Source of the DNA: Candidatus Methylomirabilota bacterium
GTDB lineage: Bacteria > Methylomirabilota > Methylomirabilia > Methylomirabilales > Methylomirabilaceae
Assembly (NCBI GenBank): GCA_003105305.1
Contig: PQAQ01000204.1
Coordinates: 1-24,303 of the forward strand
Direction of reading: 5' to 3'
DNA length: 24,303 nucleotides
The notes beneath the pieces were generated by a model that searched no databases, was not told the DNA's origin, and was given only the letters and a program-made list of their open reading frames with translations. A program made the position numbers and the translations under genes. Shown here piece by piece: positions 16,964-24,303 of this stretch. The stretch's first letter is position 1; each line of letters begins with the position of its first letter.

Positions 16964-17627
16964 CCCCCTCGCTCAACGGCATAGCGAGGCTGAGCGAGCA
17001 AGACTCGCTGCCTTCCGCAACTAACGTGGAGCCCAGGGCGCCTTCCACACTGCTGAAGATGGTCACGGTGGCGTCGGACTCGACACCAATGATGTCGAAT
17101 GCGGGCATCGTGATCCCGGTAACGTTGTCGGCACTCGAAGAGCCTGAGTCGCTCGAAGCCTGAAGGTCTGGCGCTTGCGGAGGCGCGGGCGCCGCGGTAT
17201 CGATCACGATCTGTTTGTTCGCGCCGAGCGATCCGGCCGTCCCGGGAATCGGCAGGGATAGAGTCGCGTCTTCGCCCGCTCCATTCTTGATCGTCCCACC
17301 TTTCAATTGCAGAGGATCTGTGCTGACGTAGTCCAGGTCCGAGGCGGTGTGGCCAGCGGCCACCGTATAAAAGAACAGCAGCGTCGTAGTCCCGCTGCCG
17401 GAAGCATAGTCGACGACGGCGTTCGGGGTTCCGGTCTCCAGTTTGATCTGCGGGGTCCCCGTGACAAATATGATTTCATCGAATGTCACTTGGATGGCGA
17501 TGACGTCGCCTGCCTTATAGAATCCGTCTGCTGTAGCCGAAGTGATATTGATCGGAACTGCCCCCTGCAATGAGGCCCCCATAAAAGCCAAGACAAATAA
17601 TGAGAGTGTCAGCTTGGCGGTTCTCAT
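16896..17627 (-). CDS. Exported Ig-like N-terminal part of the LRR protein (frame broken at a G6 tract)
   Basis: The ATG at 17627 starts a signal peptide (LTLSLFVLAFMGASLQG). Residues 26-144 form an Ig-like domain of the type with VTFDE, TGTPQ, LETG and GANKQIVIDT. Residues 148-221 begin a second Ig-like domain (SDSGSSSADNVTG, ATVTIFSSVEG). At the run of six C on the plus strand (16963-16968) the frame leaves the domain: residues after Gly221 (GDHRSSAGQGRERQRCF) are out-of-frame, and the frame ends at 16896. With five G the sequence reads LSEGVITAVQRDRAGNVS, a normal Ig strand joined to the LRR frame. The ribosome site is weak (GGTGG). Either a sequence error, a disrupted gene or a phase-variable tract. 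Confidence 0.8.
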   Translation of the reverse strand: MRTAKLTLSLFVLAFMGASLQGAVPINITSATADGFYKAGDVIAIQVTFDEIIFVTGTPQIKLETGTPNAVVDYASGSGTTTLLFFYTVAAGHTASDLDYVSTDPLQLKGGTIKNGAGEDATLSLPIPGTAGSLGANKQIVIDTAAPAPPQAPDLQASSDSGSSSADNVTGITMPAFDIIGVESDATVTIFSSVEGALGSTLVAEGSESCSLSLAMPLSEGGDHRSSAGQGRERQRCFGGHGA

Positions 17628-17679
17628 GTTGCCACCGTTCTCAAGATGTCCGCATTTCTTTCTAGAGAATTGAATATGA

Positions 17680-17708
17680 AATTAATGGAGAATATAAACA
17701 ATATTCAA
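17680..17708 (-). promoter_or_regulatory. Candidate promoter for the LRR gene
   Basis: Minus strand: TTGAAT (17708-17703), 17-bp spacer, TTAATT (17685-17680), in an AT-rich stretch about 55-80 bp upstream of the ATG at 17627. An alternative pair TTGTTT-N17-CATATT overlaps it. Tentative. Confidence 0.3.
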
Positions 17709-17810
17709 CATCCAATTCTGTCTGCTCCCTAGACCTTAGCCTACACCTATTCTGGTCCTGTTGCAGCCTGACGCTGAGTCCTGGCTGAACAATTCTGCTA
17801 CAGGATTATG

Positions 17811-17905
17811 GATATATCTCACCCCCACCATCACCGCGGGGGGCTATTCCAGGGGTGATATCTTGATAGGTTTTATCACCGCAAGGGGTGAGAACGGTGA
17901 CACCG
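17811..17905. other. Cluster of inverted TCACC/GGTGA repeats
   Basis: GATAT (17811-17815) and CACCCC (17820-17825) are mirrored by GGGGTG (17852-17857) and ATATC (17858-17862). Within and beside them lie ATCACC (17830-17835) with GGTGAT (17854-17859), TCACC (17876-17880) with GGTGA (17887-17891), and CGGTGACACCG (near 17895-17905). These could be operator half-sites or a folded RNA at the fcl 3' end. No U-run typical of a terminator follows. Confidence 0.4.
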
Positions 17906-18062
17906 GCCCTAGTTAATACCGGGTGGCAATTTCAGATTTCGCCGGCCGGGGTGCCCGATATACGGCAGACATCGGTTTTCTCGTTTCGCACGAAACTCGT
18001 AACTGCCATTGCGACCCCGCAGGGGAAGGAGTGGATCCTCGAGAAGTCTTAGCACACAAAGT

Positions 18063-19010
<948 letters not shown>

Positions 19011-20051
19011 TCAAGTGCCCCGGATCCAGCCGAAGCCCTTGTCCACGACGATCTGTCTGCCCTGGCCGGAGCTCGGCAGGCCCGCGCTCTCGAGATCGCT
19101 GTCGGTCATGATCTTGACCAGGTCTTCGAAAGTAATCCGAGGCTGCCAGCGGAGCTTCTCCAGGGCCAAGCCGCAATCGGCCCGAAGGCTGTCGACCTCG
19201 GTGGGCCGGAAGTATTTCGGATCGATCTCGACGTGCTTGGCCGTGTCCAGCCCGGCGCAGGCAAAGGCCGCTTCGAGGAATTCCCGGACGGAATGGGATT
19301 CGCCCGTGCCGATGACGAAGTCGGCGGGCCTCTCCTCCTGGAGCATGCGCCACATGACCTCGACGTACTCGGGAGCGTAGCCCCAGTCCCTTTTCGCATC
19401 GAGGTTGCCGAGGAAGAGCTTGTCCTGTTTGCCGGCCAGGATCGCGGCGATGGCCTTGGTGATCTTCCGGGTGACGAACGTCTCGCCGCGTCTCGGGCTC
19501 TCGTGGTTGAAGAGGATGCCGTTCGAAGCCCAGAGGCCGTAGCCCTCGCGATAGTTGACGGTCATCCAGTAGGAGTGGAGCTTTGCCGCGGCGTAGGGGC
19601 TTCGAGGCCTGAAGGGGGTTTTCTCGTTCTGGGGTGGCGGCGCCGCGCCGTACATCTCCGAGCTCGAGGCCTGGTAGAAGCGGGTCGTGATGCCGCTGCG
19701 GCGCACCGCCTCGAGGAGACGGGTCGTTCCGATGGCCGTGACATCCCCTGTGTACTCCGGGATGTCGAAGCTGACCCGGACGTGGGACTGGGCGCCCAGG
19801 TTGTAGATCTCATCGGGGGAGACGTTGTAGATCAGGGTCGTCAGCTGTTCGGAGTTCGACAGGTCGCCGAAATGCAGGTGAAGGCGGACGTCCGGGCTAT
19901 GCGGATCCTCGTAGAGGTGGTCGATGCGCCCCGTGTTGAAGCTGCTCGACCGGCGGATAAGCCCGTGGACAACATAGCCCTTGGATAGGAGGAACTCGGC
20001 CAGATAGGAGCCGTCCTGCCCGGTGATGCCGGTGATAAGGGCTTTTTTCAT
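19011..20051 (-). CDS. gmd: GDP-mannose 4,6-dehydratase
   Basis: 346 residues from the ATG at 20051; the longer open frame is rejected because the NAD(P)-binding fold begins right at [14 protein letters not shown] (Gly8, Gly11, Gly14). It dehydrates GDP-D-mannose to GDP-4-keto-6-deoxy-D-mannose. Other family marks are [11 protein letters not shown], the catalytic region SSSEMYG, Tyr153-x3-Lys157 in [26 protein letters not shown] and [11 protein letters not shown]. The start overlaps the stop of the upstream epimerase by four bases (ATGA), which indicates translational coupling; fcl follows 15 bp downstream. Confidence 0.95.
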   Translation of the reverse strand: MKKALITGITGQDGSYLAEFLLSKGYVVHGLIRRSSSFNTGRIDHLYEDPHSPDVRLHLHFGDLSNSEQLTTLIYNVSPDEIYNLGAQSHVRVSFDIPEYTGDVTAIGTTRLLEAVRRSGITTRFYQASSSEMYGAAPPPQNEKTPFRPRSPYAAAKLHSYWMTVNYREGYGLWASNGILFNHESPRRGETFVTRKITKAIAAILAGKQDKLFLGNLDAKRDWGYAPEYVEVMWRMLQEERPADFVIGTGESHSVREFLEAAFACAGLDTAKHVEIDPKYFRPTEVDSLRADCGLALEKLRWQPRITFEDLVKIMTDSDLESAGLPSSGQGRQIVVDKGFGWIRGT

Positions 20052-21064
20052 TTGTAGTACCCCAAATACCACTCGATGAAGCGATCGATGCCCTCTTCGA
20101 CCGAAGTCGCAGGCTGATAATCGAGATCGCGCCGCAGGTCCTCGGTGTCGGCCCAAGTCGACCGGACGTCCCCCGGCTGCATCGGGAGCATATTCTTAAC
20201 GGCCTTTCGGCCCAGCGCCCGTTCGATCGCCGCGACGAATTCCAGGAGCCTGACCGGCGATCCGTGCCCGATGTTGTAGACTTTGAAGGGGGGGCCGGGA
20301 GGCAAGGCGACCGGGGGCTTATCGATGACGCGGACGACTCCTTCGACGATATCGTCGACGTAAGTGAAATCGCGCTCCATGTCGCCGTGATTGAAGATGT
20401 CGATCGGCCTGTTCTCGCGGATCGCCTTGGCGAAGATGAAAGCGGCCATGTCCGGCCGCCCCCAGGGGCCGTAGACCGTGAAGAACCTCAGGCCCGTGGT
20501 AGGCAGCCCGAAGAGATGGCTGTAGCTGTGGGCGATGAGCTCGTTCGATTTCTTGGTCGCCCCGTAGAGGCTGACGGGGTGGTCCGTATCGGAATCCGTC
20601 GAGAACGGCATCGTGGGATTTAGGCCGTAGACGCTCGAGCTGCTGGCATAGACAAGATGCCCGGTTTCGCAGCGCCGGCATAGCTCGATGAGGTTGACGA
20701 ATGCGGCCAGGTTGGACTCCACATAGGCGTGAGGATTTTCCAAACTGTAGCGCACTCCGGCTTGGGCGGCGAGATGGCAGACCTTGTCGAACTTCTCCTC
20801 CCGGAAAAGCCGGCCGAGCGATTCCCGGTCCGCAAGGTTCTGCTTGACGAAGCGATAATTGGGGTGTTTAGCGCTCGGAACCGGGAGACCGTCTTGGATG
20901 AGGGCTTCGTCGATCCCTGTATCGGCGAGCCTGGCGTACTTGAGCCGGATATCGTAGTAGTCGTTGATGTTATCGAGGCCGACGACCTCATCGCCCCGGG
21001 CGAGGAGGCGCCGGGCCAGGTGGAATCCGATAAAGCCGGCCGTCCCAGTAACAAGAATCTTCAA
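20048..21064 (-). CDS. NAD-dependent epimerase, UDP-glucuronate 4-epimerase-like
   Basis: 338 residues from a TTG at 21064, chosen because it directly precedes [12 protein letters not shown] (Gly7, Gly10, Gly13) and has an AGGAAGGGGGT ribosome site (21081-21071). An in-frame ATG at 21100 lies only about 13 nt after the predicted transcription start and would add 12 non-fold residues. The marks [13 protein letters not shown], Tyr167-x3-Lys171 in [23 protein letters not shown] and [11 protein letters not shown] are those of bacterial UDP-glucuronate 4-epimerases (LspL/CapI type), which make UDP-galacturonate. A UDP-GlcNAc or UDP-Glc epimerase is a less likely alternative. First gene of the three-gene sugar-nucleotide operon, coupled by ATGA to gmd. 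Confidence 0.88.
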   Translation of the reverse strand: MKILVTGTAGFIGFHLARRLLARGDEVVGLDNINDYYDIRLKYARLADTGIDEALIQDGLPVPSAKHPNYRFVKQNLADRESLGRLFREEKFDKVCHLAAQAGVRYSLENPHAYVESNLAAFVNLIELCRRCETGHLVYASSSSVYGLNPTMPFSTDSDTDHPVSLYGATKKSNELIAHSYSHLFGLPTTGLRFFTVYGPWGRPDMAAFIFAKAIRENRPIDIFNHGDMERDFTYVDDIVEGVVRVIDKPPVALPPGPPFKVYNIGHGSPVRLLEFVAAIERALGRKAVKNMLPMQPGDVRSTWADTEDLRRDLDYQPATSVEEGIDRFIEWYLGYYK

Positions 21065-21119
21065 AACTTCACCCCCTTCCTCTTCGTCCCGGGCTCCCAT
21101 GAGAGTGAAACGTGGACGA

Positions 21120-21149
21120 ATTGTATTTAAACGGCACAAGTCGTGTCAA
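21120..21149 (-). promoter_or_regulatory. Strong sigma70-type promoter of the sugar-nucleotide operon
   Basis: Minus strand: perfect -35 TTGACA (21149-21144), 18-bp spacer, -10 TACAAT (21125-21120, five of six consensus bases). Predicted start near 21113, about 50 nt before the TTG start codon of the epimerase gene. Confidence 0.65.
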
Positions 21150-21173
21150 GGAACGTAAGGGGGACAGCGGACT

Positions 21174-21863
21174 TTATTTTTTATCCTTCGAAGCGAGCCA
21201 ATCCCGGAACTTCCCCGAGCTGATCTGATATCGTAGGACATAATAGAAGAGTTTTCCGTATTCTTCCCTGACATAGATGCGGCTCAGGGGGTCTTTCCAC
21301 CATTGCCGATGATAGGGCGTCTGGGAAAAGGGAACCGGCGACATCTGCACCTCGATCCTCTCCCCCAGCACCCGTTTAAAGGCCCAACGGGCCCGCCGCA
21401 TGTGGAACGGGTCGCTGACGACGATCACCGAACGGACCGGGGTAGCGCTACGCGCGATCCAATCCCTCAGTTTCTCGGCCTCCATATAGGTGCTGATGAC
21501 CGACGAATCGTCGAACGCAATGGCGGCCTGGGGCACGCCTTGGGCGATCGCCCGCGCCTTGCCGTATTCACCGTGGTTATAGCCATGATTTTCGCACCAG
21601 CCGCCCGTAAAGAAGAGTCTGTCCCCGAGACCCCGCTTATAAAGTTGGATGGCGTGGTCGGTCCGGTTGTCTTCACCGGCGATCACGTGGATCACGTCGG
21701 CGCGATGCAGGCGATCTTCGTAAACGAGGAAATCGCCGAACGGAAGAAGCCAAAGACCGCGAAAAACAAAAAGAAGACATGCGGCGACCGCCACGATGCC
21801 GGCTAGGACGGCCCATTTTGAACGGAGAAAGCGGCGACTCCGCCGCCTGACGCTCTCAGGCAT
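21174..21863 (-). CDS. DUF218/YdcF-type membrane-anchored protein
   Basis: 229 residues from the ATG at 21863. Basic N-terminus (RRRSRRFLRSK), then one membrane segment at about 17-40. The DUF218 core follows: ADVIHVIAGEDNR, YKRGLGDRLFFTGG, SSVISTYMEAEKL and VVSDPFHMRRARWAF, matching the family pattern (S-x-x-T-x-x-E-A and SDxxHMxRA). Relatives (YdcF, SanA, ElyC) act at or near the envelope, some in peptidoglycan or lipid-linked sugar homeostasis, but their chemistry is poorly defined. A longer frame starting at TTG 21899 is rejected because that TTG is the first base triplet of the predicted -35 box. The gene lies 109 bp upstream of the epimerase, which has its own promoter, and diverges from the propeller gene. 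Confidence 0.82.
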   Translation of the reverse strand: MPESVRRRSRRFLRSKWAVLAGIVAVAACLLFVFRGLWLLPFGDFLVYEDRLHRADVIHVIAGEDNRTDHAIQLYKRGLGDRLFFTGGWCENHGYNHGEYGKARAIAQGVPQAAIAFDDSSVISTYMEAEKLRDWIARSATPVRSVIVVSDPFHMRRARWAFKRVLGERIEVQMSPVPFSQTPYHRQWWKDPLSRIYVREEYGKLFYYVLRYQISSGKFRDWLASKDKK

Positions 21864-21869
21864 TCCGGA

Positions 21870-21899
21870 ACTATAGGGCCCGCTCCCGACCTCTGTCAA
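21870..21899 (-). promoter_or_regulatory. Strong promoter of the DUF218 gene, probably giving a leaderless mRNA
   Basis: Minus strand: TTGACA (21899-21894), 18-bp spacer, TATAGT (21875-21870). Seven bases past the -10 is 21863, exactly the A of the ATG. No Shine-Dalgarno precedes that ATG (TTCCGGA only), which fits leaderless translation. Confidence 0.55.
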
Positions 21900-21939
21900 G
21901 GGACGGTGCTAAATCCGGGGGAGATCGGACATTAAAGTG

Positions 21940-21968
21940 TTGACAATCCGAAGATTGTGAGCTATCTA
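21940..21968 (+). promoter_or_regulatory. Candidate promoter of the propeller/CARDB gene
   Basis: Perfect TTGACA (21940-21945), 17-bp spacer, TATCTA (21963-21968). It points toward the ATG at 22090 and would leave a leader of about 115 nt. The -10 is weak (three of six). Confidence 0.45.
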
Positions 21969-22089
21969 CTAATCAGAAGGGAGCCGGGGTGGAGAAAAGG
22001 CTTCCAGACCAAGAGTGCGATTCCCAGAATTCTTGGGCTGATGTTTCCTCGCTTTATCACCCCGGCACAGATCCGGCCAGGGGGAGACC

Positions 22090-24303
22090 ATGAACAGAAG
22101 CGGCGGCGGATGCATCCGACAAAGGGGCCGTCGCTCGGGATCCCAGGCCTTTCGCAGATCTGGCCTGCTGCTGCTTGGGGCGTCCGTCGTTGCCCTTCTG
22201 ATGACATCGCTGGCCGGAGCTCCCCAGCGAACTCCGGGACTGCGCAAGGTCCGGGAGATCGAGACCGGACCTCTGGGGATAAGAGGCCAAGCGGGTTTGG
22301 CTTTCCTCGAGAAGGGCAACCGCTTCCTGGTCCTGGGGGATGGAGCGATGGCCGCCATCGGCCATCGCGGGGGTGATGCCGGATCCAGGACTTCGGCCGC
22401 TTCCGTCAGGAACCCGGTCAACGTGGCCTTCGACAGCCAGACGGGTCGTTTGCTGATCCTGGATGCAGAGGCCCGGCGCCTGTCCGTCATCCGGGCTGAC
22501 GGCGATAACGACGTTGCGCCTGAGACGCTTTCCACCGTCGACATCACGCATCTGGCCCTGACCGATCCCCAGGGGATCACGGCCGATCGGGAAGGCCGCC
22601 TCTATATCCTGGACGGGACGCCTCCGCGAATAGTCCAAGCGGGAATGCTGGGCGACCAAGGAGTCGTCCTCCAGTCGATCCGCCCGCTGACGCCGGATAT
22701 CGGCTCCGGTTTCCGCGGCATCGCCTTTGATCCCGGATCCGGGCACCTTTTCGTCATGGAGCCGGGTGCGCGGACACTGCTCGAGCTTACGACAGCGGGA
22801 AAGCTCGTGGCCGCGCGGGATCTGTCGGGCCTTCTGAGCGGGCGTCCCCAGGGGCTCACCTTCGCGCCGAGCGGCGACTCGACCGATGACCCGTCGGAGC
22901 TGAGCCTCTATGTGCTGGAAGCGGGGGGAACGGCGCAGATCACCGAGCTGTCCCTCAAGCCGTTGGCTGCGCCGAATGCGGCGGCACCGACCGTCTTCCC
23001 TGAGTTGGTTCAGGTCATTCCCATGTACCAGTTTTCTCCGCCGAGCCCCGATCCGTGCGGGATCACGTATTACCCGCCCCTCAACTGCTACCTGGTCACC
23101 GATTCCGAAGTCGAAGAAATGGGTCTGTTCGCGGGGGCCAATCTTTTCAAGATGAGCCCGACCGGGGCGCTGCTGGGAACGGCCAACCTGACCTCGTTTA
23201 CGCGGGAGCCGACCGGTATCGTCTACAACCCCGCCAACGGCCGGCTCTTCATCTCCGACGATGACGCGGTGAGGATCAATATCCTGAATCCTGGACCGGA
23301 CGGGCTGCCGTTCACGGCCGACGACGTTGTCACCCGTTACCCCCTCGCCGCCACGGGCAGCGGTGACCCGGAAGACGTGGCTCTCGACACCTGGCGAGGG
23401 ATCCTCTATTGGGTGGACGGAGTCAACAGCGAGGTCTACAAGGACGATCCCGGCCCCAATGGGGTTTTTGACGGGGTTCCCCCGACGGGAGACGACCTGG
23501 TGACGAGCTTCGACACGACGGTCCTGGGAGTCACGGATCCGGAAGGGATCTGCTTCAATACCGATAATGGACATCTCTTCATCATCGGCGTCCAACCTTC
23601 CGTGATCGCTGAGGTCGACACGGACGGTAATCTCCTGCGGACCATCAACGCCTCCGCGACTCAGGCCGTCAAGCCGGCGAGCCTGGCCTACGGGCCGAGC
23701 ACTCTCCGGCCGGGCACGATGAGCCTGTTCATGACGGCGCGAGGCGTCGACAACAACGAAGTTTCCAGCGAGAACGATGGGATGGCGTACGAGCTCTCTT
23801 TTGCGCAGCTTGGCGCCGCAAACGACGTGGCGGTGACCGGCGTGACGGCCCCGACGACGGTGACAATGGGGACGGCCCAGACCGTGACGGTCGCCGTTGC
23901 CAACCAGGGCACAGTCGCGGAGACCTTCCAGGTGAGCCTCGCGGATAGCTTGGGGTCAACGGTGGGATCCCCGCAGACGGTCACGGCTTTGGCGGCGGGA
24001 GCGACCCAGGCCTTGAGCTTCGCCTGGACGCCGACCGTGGCGGGGACACACACGCTGACGGCGACGGCCGCGACGGTCTCGGGCGAGACGGACACGGTGG
24101 ATAACGTGGGGACGGCGGCGGCGGTGGTCAGCGTGGCGACAACGCATGATGTGGCCGTGACCGGGGTAACGGCGCCGACACCCGTGACGATGGGGACGGC
24201 CCAGACCGTGACGGTCGCCGTTGCCAACCAGGGCACAGTCGCGGAGACCTTCCAGGTGAGCCTCAGCGACAGCCTGGGAGCGACGGTGGGAGCGCCGCAG
24301 ACG
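22090..24303 (+). CDS. Exported NHL-like beta-propeller protein with tandem CARDB repeats (runs off window end)
   Basis: The ATG at 22090 follows AGGGGGAG, and the frame is open for 738 codons to the last base. A long basic start (to about residue 24) precedes a hydrophobic segment LLLLGASVVALLMTSLAGA, giving a signal peptide ending near 44. Residues 65-570 are blade-like repeats with recurring DPQGI, FRGIAFDPGSGHLFV, RPQGLTFAPSG, EPTGIVYNPANGRLFISD, DPEDVALD and DPEGICFN segments, as in NHL/SdiA-regulated propellers. Two acidic segments (GPDGLPFTADDVVT at about 401 and GPNGVFDG...GDDLVT at about 454) may bind calcium. Residues 578-685 are one CARDB Ig-like domain and 686 onward begin a second, nearly identical one. 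No catalytic motif seen. Likely an extracellular or envelope binding protein; ligand unknown. Confidence 0.82.
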   Translation, partial: MNRSGGGCIRQRGRRSGSQAFRRSGLLLLGASVVALLMTSLAGAPQRTPGLRKVREIETGPLGIRGQAGLAFLEKGNRFLVLGDGAMAAIGHRGGDAGSRTSAASVRNPVNVAFDSQTGRLLILDAEARRLSVIRADGDNDVAPETLSTVDITHLALTDPQGITADREGRLYILDGTPPRIVQAGMLGDQGVVLQSIRPLTPDIGSGFRGIAFDPGSGHLFVMEPGARTLLELTTAGKLVAARDLSGLLSGRPQGLTFAPSGDSTDDPSELSLYVLEAGGTAQITELSLKPLAAPNAAAPTVFPELVQVIPMYQFSPPSPDPCGITYYPPLNCYLVTDSEVEEMGLFAGANLFKMSPTGALLGTANLTSFTREPTGIVYNPANGRLFISDDDAVRINILNPGPDGLPFTADDVVTRYPLAATGSGDPEDVALDTWRGILYWVDGVNSEVYKDDPGPNGVFDGVPPTGDDLVTSFDTTVLGVTDPEGICFNTDNGHLFIIGVQPSVIAEVDTDGNLLRTINASATQAVKPASLAYGPSTLRPGTMSLFMTARGVDNNEVSSENDGMAYELSFAQLGAANDVAVTGVTAPTTVTMGTAQTVTVAVANQGTVAETFQVSLADSLGSTVGSPQTVTALAAGATQALSFAWTPTVAGTHTLTATAATVSGETDTVDNVGTAAAVVSVATTHDVAVTGVTAPTPVTMGTAQTVTVAVANQGTVAETFQVSLSDSLGATVGAPQT
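23821..24303 (+). repeat. Tandem CARDB repeats, 324-bp period
   Basis: Two in-frame 108-residue units starting at DVAVTGVTAPT. A 75-bp stretch at 23866-23940 is repeated without mismatch at 24190-24264. The flanks differ by several substitutions. The second unit is cut by the window end, so more copies may follow. Confidence 0.9.

Larger units (their letters stand above)
17628..18062. other. 435-bp intergenic region between LRR and GDP-fucose synthase genes
   Basis: The part next to the LRR gene (17640-17730) is AT-rich and holds its candidate promoter. The middle (17811-17905) has clustered inverted TCACC/GGTGA half-sites. The rest (17888-18052) contains a plus-strand frame of 54 codons with coding-like composition but no ribosome site and no recognised family. 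It is downstream of fcl and upstream of the LRR gene, both minus strand. Confidence 0.6.

Noticed and set aside
20052..20156. 35-codon N-terminal extension of gmd
   Set aside because: Overlaps the epimerase 3' end; the Rossmann fold and the ATGA coupling fix the start at 20051.
22057..23595. 512-codon open frame on the minus strand
   Set aside because: Antisense to the exported propeller gene, which has a ribosome site, signal peptide and recognisable repeats; the minus frame is Arg/Asp-rich low-complexity with no domain.

Overview
The window is G+C-rich bacterial DNA dominated by very large exported proteins. The signal peptides, the SPNGGE-type Ig-fold domains, the choice-of-anchor J domains and the FG-GAP/VCBS-type repeats (ILWRYYG...NRAWFLG) suggest a Gram-negative environmental bacterium. 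My best guess is Candidatus Aminicenantes or a relative in the Acidobacteriota sphere, often known from metagenome assemblies. This is inference from protein style only; no marker gene is present.

Layout. Minus strand, 17627 down to 1: a leucine-rich-repeat (LRR) protein split by a one-base frameshift (17627-13220), a papain-like C1 peptidase (13067-9327), an M6 metallopeptidase (9276-5617), a subtilisin-like S8 peptidase (5033-204), and the first 51 codons of another exported protein (155-1). Minus strand, 21863 down to 18063: a DUF218/YdcF-type membrane protein, then a sugar-nucleotide operon made of a UDP-glucuronate 4-epimerase-like enzyme, GDP-mannose 4,6-dehydratase and GDP-L-fucose synthase. 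Plus strand, 22090 to the window edge: a large exported beta-propeller protein ending in tandem CARDB repeats. It has no stop codon inside the window.

Main observation. The S8, M6, C1 and LRR proteins have unrelated N-terminal heads but end in the same module of about 355-370 residues. It reads as a five-bladed FG-GAP-like propeller. Blade 1 lacks its WQIVG strand, which the extreme C-terminus (W-K/R-I-V-S-R) could supply. In all four proteins blade 1 is interrupted at the same place by a 103-119-residue insert carrying repeated DPR tripeptides. Three peptidases of three catalytic classes plus an LRR binding protein sharing one terminal module suggests a common surface-retention, docking or processing system, by analogy to dockerin-bearing enzymes. 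That function is a hypothesis.

How the parts may fit: the C1 and M6 genes are 50 bp apart and probably co-transcribed, and the S8 gene has its own candidate promoter. The fucose/uronic-acid genes could supply surface polysaccharide or glycoprotein sugars. No glycosyltransferase, tRNA, rRNA, CRISPR array or insertion sequence was seen.
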